22,445 bases of DNA from an uncultured Carnobacterium sp. (GTDB lineage Bacteria; Bacillota; Bacilli; Lactobacillales; Aerococcaceae), in the NCBI GenBank assembly GCA_937976325.1, contig CALJSD010000169.1:1-22445 (forward strand), given 5' to 3'. A program made the position numbers and the translations under genes. The notes beneath the pieces were generated by a model. The model did not search any database. It was not told the DNA's origin and saw only the letters and a list, made by a program, of their open reading frames with translations. Shown here in pieces: positions 1-7,676 of the stretch (position 1 is its first letter; each line of letters starts with the position of its first letter).

Positions 1-37
1 TACGAACACGTTTGATTTGTGATGCGATATTTGGCAA
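1..37 (-). CDS. rpsT: 30S ribosomal protein S20, N-terminal fragment
   Basis: Only the first 12 codons lie in the window; the gene runs off the left edge. Reading leftwards from a TTG codon at 37-35 gives MPNIASQIKRVR, which matches the conserved start of bacterial ribosomal protein S20, a primary 16S rRNA binder of the small subunit. The TTG start is supported by a GAGGGGTG ribosome binding site just upstream and by the family habit of using a non-AUG start for this gene. It is divergent from uvrB and has its own good promoter. The product call is secure for so short a fragment because the motif is distinctive; nothing can be said about the rest of the gene. Confidence 0.88.
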   Translation of the reverse strand, partial: MPNIASQIKRVR

Positions 38-99
38 TGGGTTCACCCCTCTTTCGTTTTACATGTATAATCACTGATCAGTTGTTTCCAACACGAACT

Positions 100-128
100 A
101 TTATACAAAAGTCCTACTTGAATTGCAA
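100..128 (-). promoter_or_regulatory. rpsT promoter
   Basis: On the minus strand a -35 box TTGCAA (128-123), a 17-bp spacer and a perfect -10 box TATAAT (105-100) face rpsT. The expected leader is about 55 nt and contains a perfect 10-bp palindrome ACTGATCAGT at 73-82. Confidence 0.85.
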
Positions 129-180
129 GCATGGTAATATGAACGGGCAGGACGGACAAACGGTAAAACTCCCGTAATGA

Positions 181-189
181 TGGTATACT
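181..189 (+). promoter_or_regulatory. uvrB extended -10 promoter
   Basis: TGgTATACT at 181-189 is an extended -10 element about 20 bp upstream of the uvrB start. There is no convincing -35 box. I looked for a GAAC-N4-GTTC type SOS box and did not find one, so LexA control is not visible here. Confidence 0.6.
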
Positions 190-210
190 AGAAAAGAAAG
201 AGGTGAAGTC

Positions 211-2193
211 ATGGATCAATTTAAATTAGTGGCTCCTTATGCACCAAATGGAGACCAACCTCAAGCCATCAAGGAACTTGTCGATGGCATTAATAATGGG
301 GTCAAAGAACAGACCTTACTTGGAGCAACGGGGACAGGGAAGACGTTCACGATTGCCAATGTAATTCAAGAAGTGAATAAACCAACGCTAGTATTAGCGC
401 ATAATAAAACATTAGCCGGCCAGTTGTACGGAGAGTTGAAAGAATTCTTCCCGGACAATGCGGTCGAATATTTTGTATCGTACTATGACTACTATCAACC
501 AGAGGCGTACGTTCCTGCCAGCGATACGTATATCGAGAAGGAATCGAGCGTCAACGATGAGATTGATAAATTACGTCACTCGGCAACAAGCGCCCTTCTA
601 GAACGTCGCGATGTGATTGTAGTGGCGTCCGTGTCTTCGATGTACGGTTTAGTAAACCCAGAAGATTACCGCGACCATGTATTGTCGCTTCGTGAAGGCA
701 TGGAAATCGAACGCGATGACTTATTGCGTCGATTGGTAGAAATGCAGTTCGAGCGTAACGACTATGATTTCCGCCGCGGAACGTTCCGTGTTCGTGGGGA
801 TGTAGTGGAAATCTTCCTTCCGGGAAATGATGCGACAGCCTTTCGTATTGAATTCTTTGGAGATGAAATCGAAGCGATTAAAGAAGTCGATGTGTTGACG
901 GGGGAAATTAAAGCAACTGTGGAACACGTGCCAATCTTCCCAGCGACGCACTTTGTGGCCAACGAAGACCAAATTTCACGTGCCGTGGCTACGATTAAAG
1001 AAGAGCTTGCGGAACGACTCAAGGAATTACGAGACGATAACTTACTGCTAGAAGCACAACGCTTGGAGCAACGTACCAACTATGATATCGAAATGCTTCT
1101 TGAGATGGGCTACTGTAACGGGATTGAGAACTACTCCCGTCATATGGATGGTCGACGTCCAGGACAACCACCGTATACTTTGCTAGACTTCTTCCCGAAA
1201 GATTCTCTTTTTGTGGTCGATGAGTCGCATATTACGATGTCGCAAATTCGTGGAATGTATAACGGGGACCGTGCTCGTAAGGAGCAGTTGATTAAATACG
1301 GCTTCCGCTTGCCAAGTGCCTTGGATAACCGTCCATTGCGCTTTGAAGAGTTCGAGGAACGCGTGCCACAAATCATTTACATTTCGGCTACTCCGGGGCC
1401 TTACGAGTTATCGCATACGCCAACAGTTACCGAGCAAATCATTCGTCCAACCGGCTTGCTCGATCCGCCAGTGGAAGTTCGTCCAATTAAAGGACAGATT
1501 GATGATTTAATTAGTGAAATCAATTTACGTGTCGAACGCAACGAGCGTGTCTTTATTACGACATTAACGAAGAAGATGTCCGAGGACTTGACCGACTACT
1601 TAGAAGAAGTAGGCATTAAGGTGAAGTACTTGCATAGCGACATTAAGACATTGGAACGTACGGAAATCATCCGTAACTTACGACTCGGGGAATTCGACGT
1701 GTTGGTCGGAATCAACTTGCTTCGTGAAGGGTTAGACGTTCCGGAAGTGTCGCTTGTGGCGATTCTCGATGCGGATAAGGAAGGCTTCCTTCGTAGTGAA
1801 CGTTCTCTTGTTCAAACGATTGGACGTGCGGCGCGTAATGCGAACGGTCGTGTGATTATGTACGCCGATAAGATTACGGATTCGATGCAAAAAGCGATTG
1901 ATGAAACGAATCGTCGTCGTGCCATCCAAGAGGCATACAATAAAGAACATGGTATCGTGCCGAAGACCATCGTGAAGAATATCCGCGATTTAATTGCGAT
2001 TACGCACGAGGTCGAAAAAGAAGATGCGCCAACGACTGCAAAAGACTTCAAGAAGATGACGCAAGAGCAACGCCGAGAAGCGCTCGAGTTACTCGAGTTG
2101 GATATGCGTGCGGCAGCCAAGGACCTCGATTTCGAGAAAGCAGCCGATTTACGCGACGTGATTCTCGAATTGCGTGCCGAGTATCGCTTATAA
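211..2193 (+). CDS. uvrB: UvrABC excinuclease subunit B
   Basis: UvrB is the damage-verifying helicase-like subunit of nucleotide excision repair. It is loaded by UvrA and recruits the UvrC nuclease. The 660-aa product has the family length. Visible motifs are the Walker A GATGTGKT near residues 38-45, the strand-separating beta-hairpin YYDYYQPEAYVP at 91-102, the DESH helicase box in VVDESHIT, the QTIGRAARN motif VI, and the C-terminal UVR coiled coil ending FEKAADLRD, which contacts UvrC. The ATG start follows AAGAGGTG. In many Firmicutes uvrA follows directly; here the next gene, 12 bp on, is an MmcQ/YjbR-family gene, so uvrA must be elsewhere or beyond the window. The gene is intact and the call is secure. 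Confidence 0.98.
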   Translation: MDQFKLVAPYAPNGDQPQAIKELVDGINNGVKEQTLLGATGTGKTFTIANVIQEVNKPTLVLAHNKTLAGQLYGELKEFFPDNAVEYFVSYYDYYQPEAYVPASDTYIEKESSVNDEIDKLRHSATSALLERRDVIVVASVSSMYGLVNPEDYRDHVLSLREGMEIERDDLLRRLVEMQFERNDYDFRRGTFRVRGDVVEIFLPGNDATAFRIEFFGDEIEAIKEVDVLTGEIKATVEHVPIFPATHFVANEDQISRAVATIKEELAERLKELRDDNLLLEAQRLEQRTNYDIEMLLEMGYCNGIENYSRHMDGRRPGQPPYTLLDFFPKDSLFVVDESHITMSQIRGMYNGDRARKEQLIKYGFRLPSALDNRPLRFEEFEERVPQIIYISATPGPYELSHTPTVTEQIIRPTGLLDPPVEVRPIKGQIDDLISEINLRVERNERVFITTLTKKMSEDLTDYLEEVGIKVKYLHSDIKTLERTEIIRNLRLGEFDVLVGINLLREGLDVPEVSLVAILDADKEGFLRSERSLVQTIGRAARNANGRVIMYADKITDSMQKAIDETNRRRAIQEAYNKEHGIVPKTIVKNIRDLIAITHEVEKEDAPTTAKDFKKMTQEQRREALELLELDMRAAAKDLDFEKAADLRDVILELRAEYRL

Positions 2194-2205
2194 GAGGTCG
2201 CACTT

Positions 2206-2850
2206 ATGAAATGGACATTAAAAACGGACTTACCAGAACTAGAAGGAAAAATCTTTCCAAGCCAAATGGAGGGATTTTCCTTTCAGGTGGTGAGTGCCAG
2301 TAAAAAACAAGGCTTAGAAATCGTAGCGCTCGATGAGGTTAACGAGCGCTATACCTTATTCGATATACCGACAACGAGTAGCAGCATCGCTCAAGCCTTG
2401 CGTGAAGAGGCAGAGGAGCTAGTGTTTCAGTGGATGCATCCCGAGCAATCAGATATCGAAGAAGCGCGCCAAAAATGGACGAAGTGGATTACCGAACATA
2501 TCGTCCCGTACCATGGCAATCCGTTTGAGAAGACGGGGACGATGGGCTTTACGGTTGAAGAACACGGTAAATGGTATGCGCTGATGATGGAAGTGCCTCT
2601 TCAAAAACTAGGAGTAGCCTCCCAAGCGAACGCCCTAATTTTGAACGTGAAGATTCATCCGGAAGACAAGGAACGGCTCGTTGCGACTGACGGGATTTTC
2701 GAAGCCTATCATATGAACAAGAAGCATTGGATTTCAATCGCGCTGAATGTATGCTCAGATGACGCACTCGTGAAAGAGTGTATCTATACCAGCTACAAAT
2801 GTGTCGCAAAGAAAGACGCTTCTTTACTTTTAACGAGAGATTCGCTATAA
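2206..2850 (+). CDS. MmcQ/YjbR family protein with N-terminal extension
   Basis: The C-terminal half (about residues 110-205) carries the hallmarks of the MmcQ/YjbR (DUF419) family: GKWYALMMEV, LNVKIHPED, the strongly conserved AYHMNKKHWISI, and a closing TSYKCVAKK. Family structures resemble CyaY-like, possibly DNA-binding folds, but the biochemical function is not established. Most members are about 110-125 aa; this one is 214 aa with roughly 90 extra N-terminal residues that I do not recognise. The start lies 12 bp after uvrB behind AAGAGGTCG, suggesting co-transcription with uvrB. A repair role is only a guess from this position. Confidence 0.82.
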   Translation: MKWTLKTDLPELEGKIFPSQMEGFSFQVVSASKKQGLEIVALDEVNERYTLFDIPTTSSSIAQALREEAEELVFQWMHPEQSDIEEARQKWTKWITEHIVPYHGNPFEKTGTMGFTVEEHGKWYALMMEVPLQKLGVASQANALILNVKIHPEDKERLVATDGIFEAYHMNKKHWISIALNVCSDDALVKECIYTSYKCVAKKDASLLLTRDSL

Positions 2851-2851
2851 T
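2823..2851 (+). promoter_or_regulatory. Probable asd promoter inside the end of the upstream gene
   Basis: TTTACT (2823-2828), a 17-bp spacer and TATAAT (2846-2851) give a plausible sigma-A promoter overlapping the last codons of the MmcQ/YjbR gene. A small hairpin (CGCTAT 2843-2848 with ATAGCG 2859-2864, then TTTT) overlaps it and could act as a weak terminator for the upstream operon. Confidence 0.5.
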
Positions 2852-2888
2852 TTTCAACATAGCGTTTTAGCAAAAAGGAGATTTTTTT

Positions 2889-3881
2889 ATGGTAAATATT
2901 GCAATTGTAGGAGCGACAGGTGTCGTTGGAACAAAAATGATTGAACGTTTAGAAGAAAGCAACTTACAAGTGGACCACTTATATCTACTTGCATCAGCGC
3001 GTTCAGCAGGAAAAGTACTACAGTTTAGAGGAAAAGATTATGTAGTCGAAGAATTAACGGAAGACTCCTTCAAGCGTGATATTGACTACGCCATCTTCTC
3101 AGCAGGGGGCGGCACTTCATTGAAATTTGCGCCAATCGCAGAACGTGACGGCGTAATTGTCATCGACAACTCAAGCGCATGGAGAATGGATCCAGAGATT
3201 GATTTAGTCGTACCAGAGTGTAACGCACCAACATTAGAACGTAAGATTATCGCAAATCCAAACTGCTCAACTATCCAATCTGTTGTGCCATTACGTCCAT
3301 TGCATGATGCATTTGGATTAAAACGTGTGGCGTATACAACTTACCAAGCTGTTTCAGGTTCTGGACAAGCAGGGATTAACGATTTAAGAAATGGGGAAAA
3401 AGGAGAAGCTCCAACAAACTACCCACACCCAATTTACAATAATGTATTGCCACATATCGACGTATTTTTAGAAAACGGCTATACAAAAGAAGAAATGAAA
3501 ATGATTCAAGAAACTCGCAAGATTCTTGGATTGTCAGACGATGTAGCCATCACAGCTACTTGTGTGCGTGTGCCTGTATTCAACTCACACTCTGTAGAAA
3601 TCAACGTGACTTTCGAAAAAGATACAACTCCTGAAGAAATTCGTGCGATTTTAGAAAAAGCACCAGGCGTAATCGTATTAGATAAACCTGAGGAAAATGT
3701 ATATCCAACACCATTACAAGCAACTGGACATGATGAAGTGTATGTGGGACGTATTCGCCGCGACATTTCTCAACCAAACAGCTTCCACATTTGGTGTGTG
3801 GGCGATAATATTCGTAAGGGTGCAGCGAGCAACGCCATCCAAATTGCGGAGTACATCGAAGAACACGGATTACGTAAATGA
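2889..3881 (+). CDS. asd: Aspartate-semialdehyde dehydrogenase
   Basis: This enzyme performs the NADPH-dependent reduction of aspartyl phosphate to aspartate semialdehyde, the branch point for lysine/diaminopimelate, threonine and methionine. The 330-aa sequence opens with the nucleotide-binding loop VGATGVVG (residues 7-14). The catalytic cysteine is C126 in NPNCSTIQ, the glutamine is Q153 in TYQAVSGSG, and the Arg/His pair R227 and H234 lies in RVPVFNSHS. These match the known active-site set, so the enzyme should be functional. The start is set by AAAAGGAG eight bases upstream. It has a likely own promoter and is closed by a strong terminator. It is slightly shorter than many homologues but complete. 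Confidence 0.97.
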   Translation: MVNIAIVGATGVVGTKMIERLEESNLQVDHLYLLASARSAGKVLQFRGKDYVVEELTEDSFKRDIDYAIFSAGGGTSLKFAPIAERDGVIVIDNSSAWRMDPEIDLVVPECNAPTLERKIIANPNCSTIQSVVPLRPLHDAFGLKRVAYTTYQAVSGSGQAGINDLRNGEKGEAPTNYPHPIYNNVLPHIDVFLENGYTKEEMKMIQETRKILGLSDDVAITATCVRVPVFNSHSVEINVTFEKDTTPEEIRAILEKAPGVIVLDKPEENVYPTPLQATGHDEVYVGRIRRDISQPNSFHIWCVGDNIRKGAASNAIQIAEYIEEHGLRK

Positions 3882-3897
3882 TGTTTTTAAAGTTGAT

Positions 3898-3928
3898 AGG
3901 GCTGGATATTTTATCCAGTCCTTTTTTA
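3898..3928 (+). terminator. Rho-independent terminator of asd
   Basis: An 11-bp stem with one G-U pair (3898-3908 with 3912-3922, core CTGGATA/TATCCAG), a TTT loop and a T-tract ending at 3927. Confidence 0.9.
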
Positions 3929-3930
3929 TG

Positions 3931-3972
3931 TCCTAAAAAACGCGATGTATCATTAATGATACATCTTTAGGA
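3931..3972. repeat. Long palindrome / hairpin upstream of the ABC exporter operon
   Basis: A perfect 22-bp palindrome at 3944-3965 (half-site GATGTATCATT) is enclosed by complementary flanks TCCTAAA (3931-3937) and TTTAGGA (3966-3972), leaving six unpaired bases on one side. There is no T-tract, so it is not a standard terminator. It may be an operator or a processing/stability hairpin; the regulator is unknown. Confidence 0.7.
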
Positions 3973-3984
3973 AATTAAAAGTGA

Positions 3985-4030
3985 GTGTAACATTTTTGTT
4001 ACGTAACATAATTGTTACACCCTGTATAAT
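3985..4030 (+). promoter_or_regulatory. Tandem GTAACA-N4-TGTTAC operators and -10 box of the ABC exporter operon
   Basis: Two abutting 16-bp palindromes, GTAACA-TTTT-TGTTAC (3987-4002) and GTAACA-TAAT-TGTTAC (4003-4018), form a symmetric 36-bp block when flanking GT/AC is included. A perfect TATAAT (4025-4030) begins seven bases after the second palindrome, so the block covers the -35 region, and no good -35 hexamer is present. This geometry suggests a dimeric regulator controlling the exporter operon. A second possible extended -10, TGaTAAAAT (4076-4084), lies closer to the gene. Confidence 0.65.
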
Positions 4031-4117
4031 CAACAGTAGGAATCAAGGGTTTCTGCTTTTGTAGAGCGCAAATTGTGATAAAATAAAAGTACTATTGATG
4101 TAAAAGGAAGTACGCGT

Positions 4118-5842
4118 GTGAACCAATTAAAACCTTATTTAAAGCCGTATCTGAAAGAAACGATATTGGCACCGTTATTCAAATTATTCGAAGCGATTCT
4201 GGAGTTATTTGTTCCGCTCATTATGGCGGTCATTATCGACAAAGGGATTGGAAACCAAGACACGTCCTTGATTCTTCATCAAGGGGCCATCTTAATTGGT
4301 CTAGGGATTTTAGGCGTTGTCGTGTCGATTACCGCTCAGTATTTTGCGGCAAAGGCAGCAACTGGATTTACCGCTGATGTAAGACAGGCGCTCTTTTCAA
4401 AAATTCAATACTTTAGCTTTTCGCAACTCGATGCACTGGGAAATGACACTTTACTTACGCGTTTGACGAGTGATATGAATCTTGTGCAAAGCGGATTAAA
4501 CATCGCGCTTCGTCTATTGCTTCGTTCACCGTTTATCGTCGGTGGAGCGATTGTGATGGCGTTTGTCGTGAATGTGGAAATGGCATGGACATTTGTTATC
4601 ACGGTGCCGATTTTAGCAGTCGTTGTATTTGGGATTATTTACTGGACGATTCCAATGTATCGCCGTGTGCAAGGAAAATTGGATCGCATTATGCGCCTTG
4701 TGCATGAAAATCTACTTGGGGTGCGTGTGATTCGTGCATTTAACCGCGAAGAAAAAGAAATTCATACCTTTAGAGAAGATACTGAAACATTGAATCAAGC
4801 GCAACAAAAGGTGAGTGGCCTCTCAGGAGCTATGAATCCTATTACGTTTGTGATTGTGAATGTGGCGCTCATCGTCATTCTTTATGGTGGGGCGATTAAA
4901 GTGGATACAGGGACCTTGTCAAAAGGGGACGTTATCGCTTTAACAAACTACATGTCACAAATTCTAGTGGAGCTTGTGAAGTTCGCAAACCTTGTCGTAA
5001 CGATGACAAAATCCGTAGCGAGTGCGGAACGTATCGACAATATTCTAGCGATTGAGCCAGATATGGTCGAAGGAACGAAAGAAGTTCATCCAGAAGGCGA
5101 AGTGGCAGTGGCGTTTAAAGACGTGACGTTGACGTATCAAGGAGACCAAAATGCAGCACTCAACCATATTTCATTTACCGCGTTGAAAGGACAGACCATC
5201 GGCGTAATCGGTGGGACGGGTAGCGGGAAATCGTCTCTTGTGAATATGATTCCTCGTTTCTATGATGCGACCCAAGGGGAAGTTGAAGTATTCGGCAATG
5301 ACGTTCGTGACTACCGTTTTGCATCGATTCGTGGGGCGGTCGGAATGGTCTTGCAAAAGGCGCAACTTTTCCGTGGAACGATTGCCGACAATGTCCGTTT
5401 TGGAAATGCATCGGCTTCTACTGAAGTCGTAGAACATGCGCTCGGTGTTGCTCAAGCCAGTGAGTTTGTACAAACAAAAGAAGGCGGACTGGATTATGGC
5501 ATCGAACAAAATGGACGCAATTTATCCGGTGGGCAAAAACAACGGATGACGATTGCACGTGCGATTGCCAAACAAGCACCGATTTTAATTCTTGATGACA
5601 GTGCTTCGGCGTTAGACTTTGCGACCGACGCGAAATTGCGTGAGGCCATCAAGAACCAAACGCCACGTCCAACAACCTTTATCGTGTCGCAACGGGCAGC
5701 TTCTGTGCAGTATGCAGACTTAATTCTTGTATTAGATGAAGGAAATCTTGTCGGCAAAGGCACGCATGAAGAGCTTTTAGCGAACAACGAAATTTACCAA
5801 GAAATTTACTATTCACAATTTCCAAAGGAGGATGAAGCATGA
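4118..5842 (+). CDS. Heterodimeric ABC exporter, subunit with degenerate ATP site
   Basis: This is a half-transporter of the multidrug/lipid exporter type: an N-terminal six-helix membrane domain (about residues 15-300) and a C-terminal nucleotide-binding domain. Walker A is GGTGSGKS (365-372) and the signature LSGGQ (469-473) is canonical. The position of the catalytic glutamate after Walker B is aspartate (ILDD, D494), and the H-loop histidine is glutamine (SQR, Q525). This is the typical non-catalytic partner seen in TM287, LmrC, BmrC and EfrA-type pairs. The GTG start follows AAAAGGAAG. Its stop overlaps the start of the next gene by four bases, so the two are translationally coupled and should form the heterodimer. 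The substrate cannot be read from sequence; drug efflux is the usual role of the family. Confidence 0.93.
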   Translation: MNQLKPYLKPYLKETILAPLFKLFEAILELFVPLIMAVIIDKGIGNQDTSLILHQGAILIGLGILGVVVSITAQYFAAKAATGFTADVRQALFSKIQYFSFSQLDALGNDTLLTRLTSDMNLVQSGLNIALRLLLRSPFIVGGAIVMAFVVNVEMAWTFVITVPILAVVVFGIIYWTIPMYRRVQGKLDRIMRLVHENLLGVRVIRAFNREEKEIHTFREDTETLNQAQQKVSGLSGAMNPITFVIVNVALIVILYGGAIKVDTGTLSKGDVIALTNYMSQILVELVKFANLVVTMTKSVASAERIDNILAIEPDMVEGTKEVHPEGEVAVAFKDVTLTYQGDQNAALNHISFTALKGQTIGVIGGTGSGKSSLVNMIPRFYDATQGEVEVFGNDVRDYRFASIRGAVGMVLQKAQLFRGTIADNVRFGNASASTEVVEHALGVAQASEFVQTKEGGLDYGIEQNGRNLSGGQKQRMTIARAIAKQAPILILDDSASALDFATDAKLREAIKNQTPRPTTFIVSQRAASVQYADLILVLDEGNLVGKGTHEELLANNEIYQEIYYSQFPKEDEA

Positions 5843-7584
5843 GACAGACAACTCAATGGGAAACCATCCGTAAAGTCCTCCGCTACATCCGTCGCTACCG
5901 CATCTACTTTGTAGCGTCGATTCTTTTGGCGAGTGTGAATGTATTCGGAACGTTAATGATTCCAAAATTAGTTGGGGAAGCCGTAGACCAAATGCTAGAC
6001 ACGGGCCAAGTCTTCTATGAAGGACTATTTGCCATTCTTTGGCAGATTGCACTCTTTACAGCAATGGCAGCCATCGCGCAGTGGTTTATGAACCTCAGCA
6101 ATAACAAGATGACGTACTCGGTTGTGCGGGACCTTCGTAGAGGCGCACTTGAAAAAATCGAGACATTACCGCTCAGTTATTTAGATATTCATCCAGCCGG
6201 AGAAATCGAGAGCCGTATTATTGCTGACGCGGATCAATTCGCGGACGGGCTGTTGATGGGATTCACGCAGTTATTTACCGGTGTGATGACGATTCTAGGA
6301 ACGTTAATCTTTATGCTTAGTGTCAATATGACATTGACGCTTGTAGTTGTGGTGGTGACGCCAGTATCCTTTGTGATGGCCAGCTTTGTTGCGAAGAAAT
6401 CCTATCATTTCTTTAAACAGCAATCGGAAATTCGTGGCGACCAAACTGCCTATATGAATGAGATGATTGAAGGGACACGAGTGGTGACGGCCTTCCAACG
6501 ACAAGAAAAAGTCATCGAGGACTTCTCGGTGATTAATAAGAACCTAACAGATGTATCGCTCAAGGCTATCTTCTTCTCGAGCATCACGAATCCGGCAACG
6601 CGCTTTGTTAATAGTATTGTCTACACCAGTGTGGGCGTGTTCGGGGCGTTCTTCGTCATTAATGGTGGCGTGACGGTCGGGCAACTATCGGCCTTCTTAA
6701 GTTACGCCAACCAATATACGAAACCATTCAATGAAATCTCAGGCGTGATTACCGAATTGCAAAATGCGATTGCCTGTGCCAACCGCGTATTTGAACTATT
6801 GGAACAACCTTCTGAAAGTCCAGAACGCAAAGATGCTGTGTCTCCTGAAAGCTTTGACGGAGCGGTGGAATTTAGCCATGTGGACTTCTCTTATGTGAAA
6901 GGCCAACCGCTGATTGAAGACTTCTCGCTGGATGTCAAACCAGGGCAACGCGTGGCGATTGTCGGTCCAACCGGAAGTGGAAAGACGACCTTGATTAATT
7001 TATTGATGCGTTTCTATGAGATTAATAGTGGAAAATTAGCGATTGATAGCCATTCTATTGAAGACATCACCCGCCATTCACTTAGAAATGGATTTGGAAT
7101 GGTGCTTCAAGAAACATGGCTTCAAACGGGTACTGTCCGTGAGAATATCACGATGGGGAACCCAACGATTAGCGAAGAAGAGATGATTCGTATCGCAAAA
7201 CTCTGTCATATCCATGGATTCGTTAGCCGTCTGCCGCAAGGGTATGATACGGTGATTTCTGATGACGGTGGAGATTTCTCACAAGGGCAAAAACAATTGC
7301 TCTGCATCGCGCGTGTGATGATGGGACAACCTAATATGCTGATTCTCGATGAGGCAACGTCTTCCATCGATACTCGTACCGAGTTGAAGATTCAAGAAGC
7401 CTTTCAACATCTGATGGAAGGACGCACGAGCTTTATCGTAGCGCACCGCTTGTCGACGATTCGTACCGCGGATGTGATTCTCGTCTTAAAAGACGGACAT
7501 GTGATTGAAAAAGGAAATCATGCCAGCTTGATGGAGCAACGTGGATTTTACTACAATCTCTATCAAAGTCAGTGGCAACATTAA
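5839..7584 (+). CDS. Heterodimeric ABC exporter, catalytic subunit
   Basis: This is the partner half-transporter: membrane domain about residues 20-310, then an ATPase domain. Walker A is GPTGSGKT (376-383). Walker B with catalytic glutamate is LILDE (E505) and the H-loop has H536, so this subunit contributes the active Walker motifs. Its signature, however, is FSQGQ (480-484) instead of LSGGQ, so the ATP site formed with the partner's Walker motifs is degenerate. The two subunits are complementary in their defects, which strongly supports an obligate heterodimer. The ATG overlaps the upstream stop (ATGA) and is preceded by AAAGGAGGATG inside the upstream gene. A strong terminator follows. 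It resembles EfrB/LmrD/PatB-type proteins; which one is not decidable here. Confidence 0.94.
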   Translation: MRQTTQWETIRKVLRYIRRYRIYFVASILLASVNVFGTLMIPKLVGEAVDQMLDTGQVFYEGLFAILWQIALFTAMAAIAQWFMNLSNNKMTYSVVRDLRRGALEKIETLPLSYLDIHPAGEIESRIIADADQFADGLLMGFTQLFTGVMTILGTLIFMLSVNMTLTLVVVVVTPVSFVMASFVAKKSYHFFKQQSEIRGDQTAYMNEMIEGTRVVTAFQRQEKVIEDFSVINKNLTDVSLKAIFFSSITNPATRFVNSIVYTSVGVFGAFFVINGGVTVGQLSAFLSYANQYTKPFNEISGVITELQNAIACANRVFELLEQPSESPERKDAVSPESFDGAVEFSHVDFSYVKGQPLIEDFSLDVKPGQRVAIVGPTGSGKTTLINLLMRFYEINSGKLAIDSHSIEDITRHSLRNGFGMVLQETWLQTGTVRENITMGNPTISEEEMIRIAKLCHIHGFVSRLPQGYDTVISDDGGDFSQGQKQLLCIARVMMGQPNMLILDEATSSIDTRTELKIQEAFQHLMEGRTSFIVAHRLSTIRTADVILVLKDGHVIEKGNHASLMEQRGFYYNLYQSQWQH

Positions 7585-7593
7585 CAATAAAAA

Positions 7594-7630
7594 AGAAGCG
7601 TAGGCTCTAAAAAAGAGTCTACGCTTTTTT
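7594..7630. terminator. Bidirectional terminator between ABC exporter operon and ABC-F gene
   Basis: A 13-bp stem with one G-U pair (7596-7608 with 7614-7626) has T-runs on the plus strand and A-runs upstream that serve the minus strand. It serves the convergent operons on both sides. Confidence 0.9.
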
Positions 7631-7647
7631 GAAATGCTGAAAGTGCA

Positions 7648-7669
7648 AAATTATCATATATGATAATTT
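7648..7669. repeat. Perfect 22-bp palindrome in convergent intergenic space
   Basis: Half-site AAATTATCATA followed by its exact complement, eight bases beyond the ABC-F stop. It shares the TATCAT-NN-ATGATA core with the palindrome at 3944-3965. There is no T-tract. Function unknown. Confidence 0.6.
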
Positions 7670-7676
7670 CAAAAGA

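Noticed and set aside
60..210. LexA/SOS box in front of uvrB
   Set aside because: No GAAC-N4-GTTC type palindrome was found; ACTGATCAGT is in the rpsT leader and does not match that consensus.
3944..3965. Fur, Zur or PerR box
   Set aside because: The half-site order (TATCAT then ATGATA) does not match the known 7-1-7 boxes of these regulators.
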